Source of the DNA: Exophiala sp. HKRS030
Taxonomy: Eukaryota > Ascomycota > Eurotiomycetes > Chaetothyriales > Herpotrichiellaceae
Direction of reading: 5' to 3'
Assembly (NCBI GenBank): GCA_023897205.1
Contig: JAHWDD010000014.1
Coordinates: 62,001-126,000 of the forward strand
Length of the DNA: 64,000 nucleotides
Positions 22,983-34,151 of this stretch are shown here, in pieces. The notes below the pieces were generated by a model. That model saw nothing but the letters and a program-made list of their open reading frames with translations, was not told the DNA's origin and ran no database searches. The number at the start of each line of letters is the position of its first letter. Positions within the stretch are counted from its first letter, which is position 1. The position numbers and the translations under genes are program-made.

Positions 22983-23393
22983 CGAGCAGGAAGGAGATAT
23001 AAGTACTTAGACCTGAGAAAACAACTAGAGCGTGGTGGAGGATACGAGAAGGTCCATGTGGCTGTTATACAACATCTGGTCATTGATTTGTTACCTCTTT
23101 ACTCCCATTCAAAGAGGAAAATGGGCTTTACCAATTCTTGTGTAAGCGACGAGATTTGTCGACGACGAAGTGCGGAACATGGCGCAGGCAAATCAGCCAT
23201 TGCTATTGTGTTAGTCATCAAAGCCCGCGTTATGTAATGACGTCGACATGCGGATTAACCCCCTTCTACTATTCCGTACCATCTGCGAGATTCATGCTCG
23301 ACTTCTCTTACGAAGGTACCAGATTCTCAGTTGTTGCTCGCGTACGGTACGGACTATCACCACTCCGATCATTCCAAATGCCGAGCAATCTTG
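22983..23393. other. Intergenic, divergent promoter region
   Basis: 411 bp between the start codons of the pirin and the LigD-like phosphoesterase genes. No ORF or RNA of note. Confidence 0.6.
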
Positions 23394-25019
23394 ATGAAAA
23401 GACAGAGATCAAACGTCATCGAGAATCCCTTTGTCAAACCAGAAAACCAGTCTTGGGAGATCTCGCCCCCAGCCTCGCTCACTAGAACCATTTCGCCTCC
23501 GCCAACCAATCCTCGCCGACTAAGTAAGCCTCCATCTAATTCGGTTCGCAGCAAGTCGGATGCTGCAGCAGTCGAGGCAGGCGAGGTCGAGATCGAAGAC
23601 CATGTCGCATTCTTCTCATCCAAACTTCTGGCGGCGCAGCGGCCTCTCGTCCGTGGTCAACCTCGATTGTCACATCAGAAATGGCTAGACCTGTATCAGA
23701 GAAACCTGAGTGACAGGGGCCATCATTTTGTCGTCCATCAACATGATCATCCCATCGCCGGCACTCACTATGATCTCCGACTGCAATGCAATGCGACAAG
23801 CTCCATCAGCTTTGCCATCATGTATGGTTTACCGGGAGATCCCAACAGCAGGAAATTGAATCGTAATGCGACGGAAACCAGGGTACACAATCTATGGGTA
23901 GGTGCTAGTTTCCAAAAACATAACATGCCCCCAACAGAATCATCCATCTCACCACGCACTGAACAGAACCATTTGATCGAGACAGCCTCTTACGAAACAG
24001 GAACGATGCTGCTGTGGGACACGGGAGAGTACGAAATCCTGCCCCTGCCAGAGGCCAACACCGCAATCAGTGACTCTGGATCAGAGTCCATGTCCGAGCC
24101 TGACTGGCCACGCGACCGCGAATCTGAGCCGACAAAGTTGCATCGTGCCTTTCAGAATCGTAAGATCAGGCTCCGTCTACATGGATCTCGATTACCGAGA
24201 ACCTATACACTCAATCTACGTTTGACACGTGAAAACAACCGACTAGTCCAGCCCGACCCACCAGCGTACAAGCGTCGAAGGAAATCTCGGCCAGCTATCA
24301 ATGCGGCTGATCGTCGGGACCACCACGTTGAAACGTCAGACTCGGATACAGAAAGGTCGCCTTCGGAACCAAGCCGAGCATCGACGCACGATCAATCAAG
24401 TCAGAGTTCACTCGAGAAGACCTTGACCAACAAGCAGAGACACGCCCCCAAGTTCAAACGTAATGTCTCGTCGCTATTACGCAAAGCGTCTTCCCCTCCG
24501 CCTTTCTCGTCGCGCAGACCTGCTGTTCTCGACCGTCTGCCTTCCTCGTCCACCACTACTGGGCCTCCTGGGGTACAGGCGGCATCAGGACTTTTTGACA
24601 AAGACGGCGAAGAGACAAGGATGAGTTCGTTCGTAGCAGAAGTACACCACCAACCGGACGACGTGACCAAATCATTCTCAAAGGCCAAGGAAGACGAAGA
24701 CAATCTTATCCGCCTGAACAACGCCTACCCGGGCGCCACGAACAGCATCAACTCCATCCACCAGCGGAGATGGTACCTGTCCCTCGACCGCGTCCGCCCG
24801 ACCAACCGTATCGAATTCGGCCGGCGCGTCTGGGAAAGACCCCGGAACACCACCGACGACATCGACGGCGGGGAACTAGGCGGCTTCGCTCCGTTCTACG
24901 TCCGCGGTCGAGACGTGGAAACTAGTGTCCTGACTGGACGCTTGGCCAAGGATGTCGCCAGCGACGAGGGGCTGGTCGGGTATAAACCTAGAGGCGGATG
25001 GAGGGCCGTGACTGATTGA
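23394..25019 (+). CDS. Stand-alone LigD-type DNA 3'-phosphoesterase domain protein
   Basis: Single exon, 541 residues from the first in-frame ATG. Residues about 95-285 match the 3'-phosphoesterase (PE) module of bacterial DNA ligase D, which trims 3'-phosphate and 3'-ribonucleoside ends in non-homologous end joining. Visible landmarks: HHFVVHQHDHPIAGTHYDLR (H125, D127 and R129 of HYDLR are the metal/phosphate triad equivalents), TETRVHNLW (second-shell His), SYETGTMLLWDTGEYE, and RKIRLRLHGSRLPRTYTLNL. There is no ligase or primase-polymerase domain. A disordered Ser/Arg-rich region follows (about 300-440), then a conserved-looking C-terminal block (SIHQRRWYLSLDRVRP to EGLVGYKPRGGWR). A nuclear DNA-end-processing role is plausible but inferred. 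Related architectures are widespread in fungi, to my recollection. Confidence 0.85.
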   Translation: MKRQRSNVIENPFVKPENQSWEISPPASLTRTISPPPTNPRRLSKPPSNSVRSKSDAAAVEAGEVEIEDHVAFFSSKLLAAQRPLVRGQPRLSHQKWLDLYQRNLSDRGHHFVVHQHDHPIAGTHYDLRLQCNATSSISFAIMYGLPGDPNSRKLNRNATETRVHNLWVGASFQKHNMPPTESSISPRTEQNHLIETASYETGTMLLWDTGEYEILPLPEANTAISDSGSESMSEPDWPRDRESEPTKLHRAFQNRKIRLRLHGSRLPRTYTLNLRLTRENNRLVQPDPPAYKRRRKSRPAINAADRRDHHVETSDSDTERSPSEPSRASTHDQSSQSSLEKTLTNKQRHAPKFKRNVSSLLRKASSPPPFSSRRPAVLDRLPSSSTTTGPPGVQAASGLFDKDGEETRMSSFVAEVHHQPDDVTKSFSKAKEDEDNLIRLNNAYPGATNSINSIHQRRWYLSLDRVRPTNRIEFGRRVWERPRNTTDDIDGGELGGFAPFYVRGRDVETSVLTGRLAKDVASDEGLVGYKPRGGWRAVTD

Positions 25020-25203
25020 TTTAGAGAACAGCGGTCCATGGAGATAGACTAGCCCAATATTTTCTCTTGCTGATCCAAGACAGAGCACTCGTAGAGAACG
25101 ACTGAGACAAAAAGTAGAACTATAGTTTTGGCTTTTAAGCAGCAATTTTGCTCGGATCTCGGATCAAGTATTGGATGTATGTTGTGGACTATCTATTTTT
25201 TTT

Positions 25204-27400
25204 CTATACTCGAGTGCCCCCATCGTCCTCGTTCGTGTCGTTACTCGTAGCATCGTCATCGTCGTCAAACTGCTCAAAGTCATCCACTTCCTTGTCTGAA
25301 GAGCCTGATTCTTCATCGTCATCGTCATCACCACTCTCAGCCGAATCGGAAGCATCTTCCGCTTGTGACTCTTGGTCATCGTCGTCCGCCTCTTCCTCGT
25401 CGTCTTGGTCAACGCCCGAGACATCCACTTTTCTCTTTCCAGGCATCTCGCCCAGTCTGCCTTCGCGGCCTTCTACGACCTCGGCAGAGTCATCGGCCGT
25501 GGACGATTGGGCTGCCTCGCCGCTCCTCGGAGGCGGCGTGAACCAAGGGATCTTCCCACGGAGGAAATCATTCAGCACCATCTTGGCGACGCCATCGACG
25601 TCCGGCTCAGCGCCTTTGAGAAGACGACCACCTTTTCGGGCGAGAATGGCGAGGAACTCCATAGGATCGTCGTTCCAGTCGGACGCTTTGATCTCGTACG
25701 TCCTTTCAATGTGGCGCGTCTGGGCCCGCCGTAGAACAGCCTCGACGTACTGCGCAGGATGTTCGACGTTCTCCACCCGCACCACGCCACGTAGCAGGAT
25801 GTCTTCCTCCGTGTCACCCTGACTGGGCGGCACGACACCAGGACAGTCGATGAGGTATATCCTCTTCATCAGCGTGATGTACTGCCAGACTTTGGTCTCG
25901 CCGGGAATGGGCGCCACAGTGCACACGCGCTTCTTTCGGAGGGTGTTGATGATGGACGACTTGCCGGTGTTTGGGTATCCGATGAAGCCCACGGAGATTT
26001 GTTTTCGGCTGGCGTGCAGCACCGAGAACTGTCGTAACAGGGTGATCAAGGACCCCTTGCCGAAGCTGTTCGTCATCGACGCGTGGAACGCCAGCGTGGG
26101 ATATTCCTTGGAAAGCATTCTCACCCATTGAGCCTGTGGGAGGTGGAGAAAAGATCAGTATTGTGTGAGACATTACTAAGAGCCTTGCTATGAAAAAGAG
26201 AAGCACAACTCAACTCAAACGAAACACGCGATGCACCGTGGCGACCGAGTTTCCAAGACGGAACCAGAGTCTAGTACCACCTCCCGAAGAAGATGGCAGA
26301 GTGCGGCTTAATGTACCAAAGCTGTAACAGGCGACTATCATTGAGAAATTTGCAAAGGAATGCAGAAAGGCGCCTTGACTTAGCGATGGAAAGATGAAGG
26401 AAAACAAGAAAAGACGACAGACATAATTCCGCATCAGGCAAGGAAGAAAGGTGACTTACCGCGATCTTAGTAGGTACCAAGTCGCATTTGTTTAGGACGA
26501 AAATCAAATGCTTGTGTGGTGCTTCTTCGCGGATGTATTTTTCCACACTGCGACATCTTGTACCCTCCGGATCTCGAGCATCGAGTACTAAATAGTCGTG
26601 AGTCAAGAGTACAACTCGTTTCGGTGCGTGAAACATACCGTGAATGACCACATCTGAGGAGTCGATGACTTTGAAGAGCTCGTTCCAAATACGTTTGCTC
26701 TGCCCTTTTGAGAAGATGGGCTCCCTTGCAGTGGTGAGCTCGCCATCATCCTGTCCTTGCATTTCTTCCGCTGTCTTGCCACTAAGCAGTTTATTCTCTT
26801 CCAGCTTCTCAAGATAGTTGTCGTGCATCTTTACCGACTCGTCGGCCAAGTCAGCCACGGAGCTCGCACTCAGTTTAACCCGCTTGCGTTGAGACTTTGG
26901 GCCGAAGGTGTCCGAGAACGGCGCCGACTCGACTGCAATCTTTGCCTGGTGCTGTTTCACCCCGTTCTTCGTGTTCTCATTGTCCCGGATCAGACTCATG
27001 GGCAATTTGTTCGTCTTCAAAAGCACCTGGTATGGGTCGGCTGCTCTTTCGGCGACTGCCTGCCTGAAGGAATCCAAGGCTCCCTGCGATATGACTCTGG
27101 TGTTGCCGAACCATTTCCTATTCGGTTCGACGCGTGCCTTAGGAATTTCTCGCGATTGGTATGAGGCGGCTTTTGTGATTTTCCCTTCTGCATTTCGTTG
27201 TGCTTTGCCGTCTTTCAGCATGTTCAACGTTCGTAGCTTTTTGGCATTTCTAAGGAAATCTTTAGCAACAACCAGAGGATCACTCAGAGTTTCTCAGCAT
27301 ACCTGTAAAAGTTCTCGCCTTTGACCTTGACGTTGGCCATGCCATCAGTCGAAGTGCCCTGCCGTTCCCGGCGGGCAGCTTCCTTCTTGCGGGCACCCAT
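25204..27400 (-). CDS. NOG2: Nucleolar GTP-binding protein 2, 60S ribosome assembly GTPase
   Basis: Four exons: 27400-27303, 27249-26639, 26587-26460, 26133-25204, giving 588 residues. Nog2 (human GNL2, yeast Nug2) binds pre-60S particles in the nucleolus and controls their export. The GTPase is circularly permuted: G4 NKCDLVP comes before G1 [10 protein letters not shown], then G3 DCPGV. The N-terminal NGP1NT domain is complete ([33 protein letters not shown]). The 51-nt intron joins [14 protein letters not shown]; the last intron is 326 nt, long for this window, and joins [19 protein letters not shown]. The C-terminal 110 residues are very acidic (Asp/Glu runs), longer than in yeast. The start ATG at 27400 yields the canonical basic [14 protein letters not shown]. 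Confidence 0.95.
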
Positions 27401-27806
27401 ATCTATGGGTTTCTTGTCTGGCCTTTAGTCTTCTGGTGTTAGACTGCCCTGACACAAATCTCTTGAAGCAAGTGTGGTACAGTTGTCGGACGCAGAAATC
27501 GGAGTTTCGCCTTGGAAAAAAAAGTTACTTTGCCAGCGGCGACCATCGGGTAACCTTCCCGATTAAAAATAATTTTTGTGACCTTATGGGCTTCCCATGC
27601 CTGTTGAAATAGGCGCTAAGGTTAGAGTTGCATAATGTCACCAAGACTTTTAGTGGCATTCTAGGCGACTAACCTAAAATATTTTAGGGCTTATTTACCG
27701 CGCTATATAGATCTTCATCTCTTACGGACTACCAACTCTTATATTGGTCCAGAACTCTTTGCACTTCGCTCGGTCCAGTGTCAAGGAAAATCCCCGCGCT
27801 TGTCGT
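27401..27806. other. AT-rich intergenic region with a 16-bp perfect palindrome
   Basis: 406 bp, clearly AT-richer than its surroundings, between the NOG2 start and the stop of the CHAT gene. CCTAAAATATTTTAGG at 27673-27688 is a perfect inverted repeat without spacer. No gene is visible. Confidence 0.6.
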
Positions 27807-30800
27807 TCACCAGGTTCCACGTCGATCTGAGTGTGATAATGGGTGAGGATCAAGGTCAGGATTCGAGCTTGTTTCCAGTTCAAGATCTGGGATCCGAGGA
27901 TACAACCAAGCACCGTGCAAGACAAGTCCTGCCCAACGGTATGGCGCTTGAATCCTTCCGTCTGGGTCGCGTCTGACAGCAAGGACAGCCTTTTGCATTA
28001 TCCTTGCAAGGTTGATGTAGGGCTTGCTGGGCGAAGGCACCTGCATCTCCCGTATCAATGCATCATAAAAAGCCCTCGAGAACCTTCTCCCATCGTTTCT
28101 GTGGATATTCCACAATGCTGACACTATTGACGAGGCACCGGCGTAATGTAACGCAGCAGCCAATCCAAGGAGCTCATGGTTGTTTGTCACCGCCGTTCGA
28201 GCACTTTTGCAGCTGATTGTGGTGATGTGGGCTCCTTTTCGTAGCTTGATACCAAATATCTCTTGCGCCGTCAGGATATCTGCTGGTCCAAGGCATTGAT
28301 TCTCATCGTGCGGAACAGGCTTGAGCTCCAGATGGTGTTTCAAAGGATCATCATGATCAAAACGGACGTGACCATGGAAGTGGATCAAAGACGCTTCAGA
28401 CAAAAGTCGCACAAAATCTTCTTTCGAATACTGATTCAGGTCCTCAGTGACGGTTCCTAGGCGAGTGGCAAGATCGGCCACAGTTTTCGACGTGTCCACA
28501 TCTTCTCCCAAGGGGTTGAACGCCACGGGCCGGAAATCCTCGGTAGCCATGTCCTCCAGCATCGAGTTCCGTGAAAGTTGACAGAGCCGTAGAATCGTCA
28601 GGCTTTGACAGTAGATGATGGGGTTACGTTCGATCAGCGGCCGTCCTTTGAATTCGATTGCATGGAAGGGAATTCGACACAAGTCGTATGTCGGACAGAT
28701 GACGACGAGCCAGTCGGCCGGAATCACTTCGAAGACTGCTGCCAGTGGCTCCAAGATCTTGAGTTGCTTTCTGGCTGAAACGCTGTTTAGCGGGCAAAAC
28801 TTGAGATCCTCCTCCATGTCGAAGATACGAGGATCGGGCTCCAGATAGCTCTGAACCCATGTCTTGATGTCCCGCAATTTCAACTTGTTGCAGTAGATGA
28901 AGTCAACGAAGATGCCGTTTTCATACAATGCGCAGCCTATATCCCAGTTGTCGTACCATGATATATGAAGCCAGTCAAGGAAAATCACGGACTCGTCCAG
29001 GCCTTGACACATCTGCTGCAGTTCTTCGTGCCTGACGGTGACGCCTTCGAGTACGTCTAAGAAGGGGACAAGCGTCTCCTCTTGCCGCATGCTTTCTTGA
29101 AGCTTGCGTAAATCAGCTCTAATCTTTATCTTTTCACTCAGATGCGCAGAACCAAGCTGTGCCTCGAGAGCTCGCATTTCTTCAACGAGGCCCATTGCCG
29201 CTGGGGATGCCTCGATTTCCTGCATCATTGACCGAGGGAACTGTGCTCCGAGACCAAGGACATCGGTCAGGCAGCGTGCCTTGGCCCTCTGGCTCCATTT
29301 GACAAAGTTTCGAACGAGTTCCTGGTAGCGCGGTAGAGCCACGACGGCCAAGCGATCCGTCCGTATTTCTTCTGCCTTTGTCTGTAGGAAGGTCAACCAA
29401 GAAACCAGCGAGACTTTCAATCCGTTGCTGAAGACTTGTGCATGATCCAACTCTTCCTGTAGCAAGTTTTTTGCAAAAAAACATTGGAAATCTGCCAGGT
29501 AGGCACTACCTGAGAGAAGCCGCCGGAAGACATCATCTGCCTCCTCCCAATAAGGCATTCCCAGTTCTGGCGTCGCATCCTTGTACCAAAAATATCTCAT
29601 CCAGGCGCAACGTCCAAGTGATCCAAGATGGCGATACAAGTATCTCAGCCTCCCCGGTGTTCTAGATTGCGAAACTAGCTCCTCGAACATTAAGGACGCT
29701 TCTCTAAGGCTTTCAATGGTACCGAGCCCCCGTTCTCGCAGCTCGGGATCGTTTGCGAGAAGCATAAGGGCGCTGGCCTTCCAGGATTTGCACGCTTGTA
29801 TCTTGTGCAGATTCACTAGGCTAGGATCTATTGTCTCATAGAGCCTTAACCTTTTATCCGCCATTTGTAGCTGATTCAGGATAGATTCGGCAGCAACAGG
29901 GCCTGAGTGTGGTAGGGAAACTGCCCAACGCTGATACCCAAGTACTCGGGCTTCCATGATCTGTTCCAGAAGATGATGACGGTGCAAATTCGAGGGCGGG
30001 CGGCCTTTGCGCTGCAGCCAGGTTTCTACGTTTTCGAACCATTTCCCCCACTCTTCTTGCCGAGTTGGCACACCATTTCGACCAAAGATACGGCTCCGCA
30101 ATTCGTGAGGCGCAATGCTAGAAATGAAAGCAAGAGGACGGTCCTCGAATTCCATTTCCTCTATAGACTCATGGCTAATTGCGAGGATACTCCTTATGTC
30201 TTGCATAGTGATACAGTTGGCCGTCAAGTCGTTAGAGATCCAGCGGAGAATCAGCTTAGCAGAGATCCACTCAAATCTTTCTCCCAGAGGGGAGTCATGA
30301 TTCATTCCTGGAGGGATTTGCATCCATTCGCTGAAGTGGTCATCGGGCGCGTCTTCCACAAACACGTCGTCTTGCCTGGTGTCACTGCTCGACACGATGA
30401 AGGAGCAATGTTTCAGAAACTGGTCTCGCTGCTGATCATACAGTCCAGCAGACTCAAAGTCTCCAGTCGCCCTCGAAGCACGTGAAGCTTCGTCGAACAA
30501 ACGTCGTCCAAGGAGTGGTATGTCGAATTCAGGCCAAGTGTTCCAGAAATCGCGATGGTATTCCAGCCATTCGGCGGCCTGATCGTTAGAGTTCATATGC
30601 ATGCCGACAGTCCCCAAGCAAGCTGCAGAGAAATATGGAGAGCGCGTGACGGTCATCTCAAAATGGAGATACTGATGCAGTGACGCTTGACGAATACGGG
30701 ATGCTCCTTCGGTATCTTTACGCGATTCTTCAGACTCGACGAGTTTCTCGCTGGCTTGATACGCCTGCATCAAGCCCCAACGTTGAATAGCCTTTTCTCG

Positions 30801-31853
30801 GCGACTCTCTGCTAGCATGGCCAAGTCATGATACTGGCTCACCCTTTGCAGGCCTGGCTTAGCAGGGAAAATCTCCGCACGAGTATAGTCGGCTAAAATC
30901 CAAAAACGGTTGGGTTGGCCGTATATTGCCTCACTTGCCGTCATCTCATCACAAGCAGCCTGGAACAGCGCATGGCCGTGGTGCGACATCCCTGCAGCAA
31001 ACATTGCTTCTGAAAGGAATAGCTGGTGTGTCAAATTCTTGTAAAACAAAGGGCGGTCATCATTGACGTCGGTAACTTGTTTAGCATCAAGAAGCTCTCG
31101 ATACGGGGAGCAAGCATCCATGCCGTTTGCCGTTTTGGATTCTTGTACAGCGACCATGCCTGCCAAGTTGATCCTCCCCTGTGCCACCAAAAGCTTTCGA
31201 AGGTGTTGCAAGCTAGCCAATGCTTCTTTGCCACCTGTGTGAGGCAAGTCGCCATCCTCGGGACCACACCAGTTCGAGGCCTTCCTAGTCTGTCGAATGA
31301 TCTGGTGGTACTCGCATACACTTGCAACCTGGGCCCAGCCGATAGTCAGCGGACTCAGCTACACCACATCAGATGAAAATGCAGGATGACAAACCATTGT
31401 GTCTGTATATGTATGTGGCTCAACATCGAGGAGCCAAGTTCTGAGACCACGGGCCTCTTCGAAACCGAGACGAAGTTGGCCAAGGACATATAGGTGAGAA
31501 CTCGCAAGCAGTATACGCAGGTAACGATGGACATCTTCGGGAGGAGTGATCTCGCCTTGCTCAATAGCGTCGAGAGTCTCACGGAAGATCTGCGCTCGGC
31601 AAGGCTCGTCACCGGTCCGTTCGTGTATCGTCGCAAGTTCTATGGCGATAACCGGATTCTGACGGGCAGGTGGTAGCTCGTTCGCGTAAATGATTTCTGC
31701 GTCATCATATCTGCCTAGATATCTGAGCTCGATGGCTTTCTCCAGGTGGCATACCTCGGCGGCAGACAGGTTGCTGTACAACGATGAAAAAGCTCCCCAC
31801 GTTGTTGGTGATGGTGGTGGTGGTGGTGGAGGTGGTGTTGATGCGTCAGCCAT
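27807..31853 (-). CDS. TPR-CHAT domain protein (caspase-like peptidase fold)
   Basis: About 1326 residues in two exons: 31853-31395 and 31328-27807. The 66-nt intron (gtttgt donor) is my best choice; its donor is uncertain. The protein begins with a Pro run, then TPR-like helices (AIELRYLGRYDDAEIIYANE) and a long alpha-helical region. The last 270 residues are a CHAT domain, the clan-CD protease fold of caspases and separase. The predicted dyad is His in SLIHFHGHVRFDHDDP (about H1136-H1140) and Cys in HITTISCKSARTA (about C1193), followed by the typical NNHELLGLAAALHYAGASSI and VSALWNIHRNDGRRFSRAFY. CHAT proteases are effectors in NLR-like and bacterial immune systems; no NACHT or NB-ARC domain and no gasdermin gene is seen here. 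Function is therefore open. Confidence 0.88.
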
Positions 31854-32266
31854 AGTACCAAAAAGGGTCAGAACTTCGAAAAACAATTTCTTGACCACCA
31901 CAAAGGCATCTCAATCCTTGGGACTGGGCCGTAACTTGAGCTGGAAGGCGGATGTATTGTTTGGTGAGGCCAGCTGACGGTTTTATTTTGTCTACAAGAC
32001 ATTTCGCAAAAAACAGCATTCAGCCTCGCGTATTGTTGCCCCTCCACCGGTGGCTGAAGCTCTAGACCGTCTCTAGTCGTTACCTTGATGAGGGGTTCCG
32101 ATTTCTTGCTTTGAGTGTCCATACCTGCGGGAAACGTCTCGTAGAACGCTGCTGGAGGTTGTTATCGTCCAGAAAAACTCACCGTCAAGCTTTCGGATGC
32201 GGAACTCCTGAATACCAAGCTTCTTACCGAACCTATTGCGCCCGTGCGTACGGAGTACGGAGGGCG
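31854..32266. other. Intergenic, divergent promoter region
   Basis: 413 bp between the starts of the CHAT gene and the hypothetical at 32267. One TACGGAGTA nonamer (32249-32257) ends only 9 bp before the downstream ATG. Confidence 0.6.
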
Positions 32267-33235
32267 ATGGCCCACCCTGCGACCGCCTCCACGATCCTTG
32301 TGGACAGAGAACCCACCTTCCCTGCCATCGATCTCGACGGTGACTTCGAAGAAGACGTAGAAGAATGCGTCGCGTTCTCGATCCCACTCGAAGACGACGA
32401 TCTCAGAGCCGGGCAGCTGGGCACTCGTATATACCGAAACCTCAACGAGACGGAACCCAGGGACTTGATAACCGCCAAGGAGTCCAAGAACCAATACCAC
32501 TTCCAAGCGCGTTTCGCCTTTGCGAAGTACGGGACATATCATGGGGCAGACGCTTGCTTGGTCGTCGTCCGGGTGTCCTTTCAACAGCGTAGCAGTCACC
32601 GCTTCAAAAGTGCCGAGATCGAAATGAACTTTGAAGATGCCGCAAATGTGGATTTGAACCCGCACGAGGCTGACATTGACACCACTCACCAGCCCAAGGT
32701 GCTTGACTTTGAGCCGAAAGAATTCCAAGGTCCCACCACCGATGCACTGGTCCAAAATTCCCTCAGCCTCAGTGTGCAAGTGTCTGCGCCCAGCATCCCA
32801 GTAGCCGTGACCCCGGGTGGCTCTACCTCAACAACTTACGTGAAGAAGAGGCGCTTTAAGATCCACGGGATTGTCGAGGACGATCCGCCCTCCTCGTTGC
32901 ACTGGGTCATCAGAGAAGACGACATTCAGAAAGATGGCATCCCGTCTGAGATTAAGGTGGCCATGATCGTCACTTACACACCTGGCCGCAAGTTCGCGGC
33001 TCGGCTGCGCCTCCGCGCTGATGTGTTTCTGCCCTTTTTGAGACCCGTTTGTGGTTTGAAAGATGAACCCATCTTTTTTGATCCAGAATTCATGCAGGAC
33101 CAAGCTGCGAAAAAGCTGGCGGTAGCGCAGGGTGTCGCGCCCACGGTGCCTGGGCTGGTGGGCTGTTCGCTTGACCGTGTGAGCCTGAAGGAGATTACAG
33201 GTTTGTTCGCCACCGGAGGTGACTTTGGGAGCTAG
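32267..33235 (+). CDS. Conserved hypothetical protein, 322 residues
   Basis: Single exon; I start at the first ATG in the frame, 32267. I do not recognise a named domain. The protein is soluble: acidic N-terminal third (DLDGDFEEDVEECVAFSIPL), alternating hydrophobic strands (QYHFQARFAFAKYGTY, ACLVVVRVSFQQ, KIHGIVEDD, SEIKVAMIVTYTPGRKFAAR), and a C-terminal helical end. The strand pattern suggests a beta-sandwich core; that is inference. No signal peptide or membrane segment. Codon use is like the neighbours and the long ORF of good periodicity argues for a real gene. It is divergent from the CHAT gene, but that alone does not link their functions. Confidence 0.7.
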   Translation: MAHPATASTILVDREPTFPAIDLDGDFEEDVEECVAFSIPLEDDDLRAGQLGTRIYRNLNETEPRDLITAKESKNQYHFQARFAFAKYGTYHGADACLVVVRVSFQQRSSHRFKSAEIEMNFEDAANVDLNPHEADIDTTHQPKVLDFEPKEFQGPTTDALVQNSLSLSVQVSAPSIPVAVTPGGSTSTTYVKKRRFKIHGIVEDDPPSSLHWVIREDDIQKDGIPSEIKVAMIVTYTPGRKFAARLRLRADVFLPFLRPVCGLKDEPIFFDPEFMQDQAAKKLAVAQGVAPTVPGLVGCSLDRVSLKEITGLFATGGDFGS

Positions 33236-33671
33236 CGTCACGGCTTTCTACAATGGCAAGAAGATATCGCACCTGTTTTGGTCAGCATCTCAGATAAATG
33301 CCTTGGGTATGTAATTCATCAGAATCTACAGTACTTAACATCACTCAAGAGATGGAGTAGTCCAGATGACGTCTCAAACTACCAACCACCCCCACTCCCC
33401 AGGAATAGGTGGCACACAGATCAGTTTCTGCCTAGATCCTCACAACCTAGATCTCTCGGCATGGGATTTCCTGATCCTGTAGTTCTGCTGAGGCCGTGTG
33501 TGCGCACAGAGCTTCTAGAACATCTAGTGAGCACCCGGAAGAATGGGGAGTTGAGAAGAAATTTGGTTACCCTCTATGTGGAAACTTTATGCTCGACCAT
33601 TTTGATCCCACTGGACCAGTCTAATTGCCCTGACTATACTCTGGGTATCTCTGGGTCGGTGACGAACACTC
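33236..33671. other. Intergenic between convergent genes
   Basis: 436 bp between two stop codons. Nothing identifiable. Confidence 0.55.
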
Positions 33672-34151
33672 TCAGTATATATTACGGTGCAAATACAAGG
33701 AGATACCGAACGGTTCCTGAGTCTCCCCTTGTTTGCCGCACATCCAAGTATCACTGTCCCTGAGGTCGACCGAGCCTCTGCCATAGAGTCCACTGTCAAC
33801 GTCGGCGCTCTTGACCTTTTTGGAATTTCCAATCACTAATTCTGCGTTGCAGAGATTCCAAACCCTCGAACACTGAATAGACCCAGAGTAGCAGTCCAAA
33901 TTGTCCGAACCGTCGTCCTGGTGAGATACTCCGTGGTAGAGGCTGGCCGTGCAGTCTCCACACTTTGTCGATATCGTGCACGTCTGAATTGGCGACCCCC
34001 CTGTCTTATCGTCAGGAGTATTCGTGGGTGAACATGTGCCTCGACCTTCGCCATCGTCGTATCGCCTCACGAGCGAACTTTTGTCATAGGAGGGCAAAGC
34101 CAAAATGGTTTGTGACAGGACTAGAAGTCCGAAAGCCGTGTTGAAAAACAT
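33672..34151 (-). CDS. Small secreted cysteine-rich protein
   Basis: Single exon, 159 residues from the ATG at 34151, chosen because it opens a clean signal peptide (MFFNTAFGLLVLSQTILALP). The frame is open upstream but there it is uncharacteristic. A dibasic LVRR about 20 residues in is a possible Kex2 site. The mature part has eight cysteines: TC, TC, KCGDC, DC, QC, LC and MC, with spacing GTC-SP, QTC-TISTKCGDC, LDCYSGSIQCSRVWNLC and WMCGK, an even number suited to four disulphides. No enzyme signature. Small secreted Cys-rich proteins of fungi include effectors and antimicrobial proteins, but I do not recognise this one. It lies alone beside a 1.7-kb gene-poor stretch. Confidence 0.7.
   Translation of the reverse strand: MFFNTAFGLLVLSQTILALPSYDKSSLVRRYDDGEGRGTCSPTNTPDDKTGGSPIQTCTISTKCGDCTASLYHGVSHQDDGSDNLDCYSGSIQCSRVWNLCNAELVIGNSKKVKSADVDSGLYGRGSVDLRDSDTWMCGKQGETQEPFGISLYLHRNIY

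Noticed and set aside
31329..31364. 36-nt intron option in the CHAT gene (donor gtgtag)
   Set aside because: In frame, but shorter than any fungal intron I would trust; the 66-nt option with donor gtttgt was used instead.
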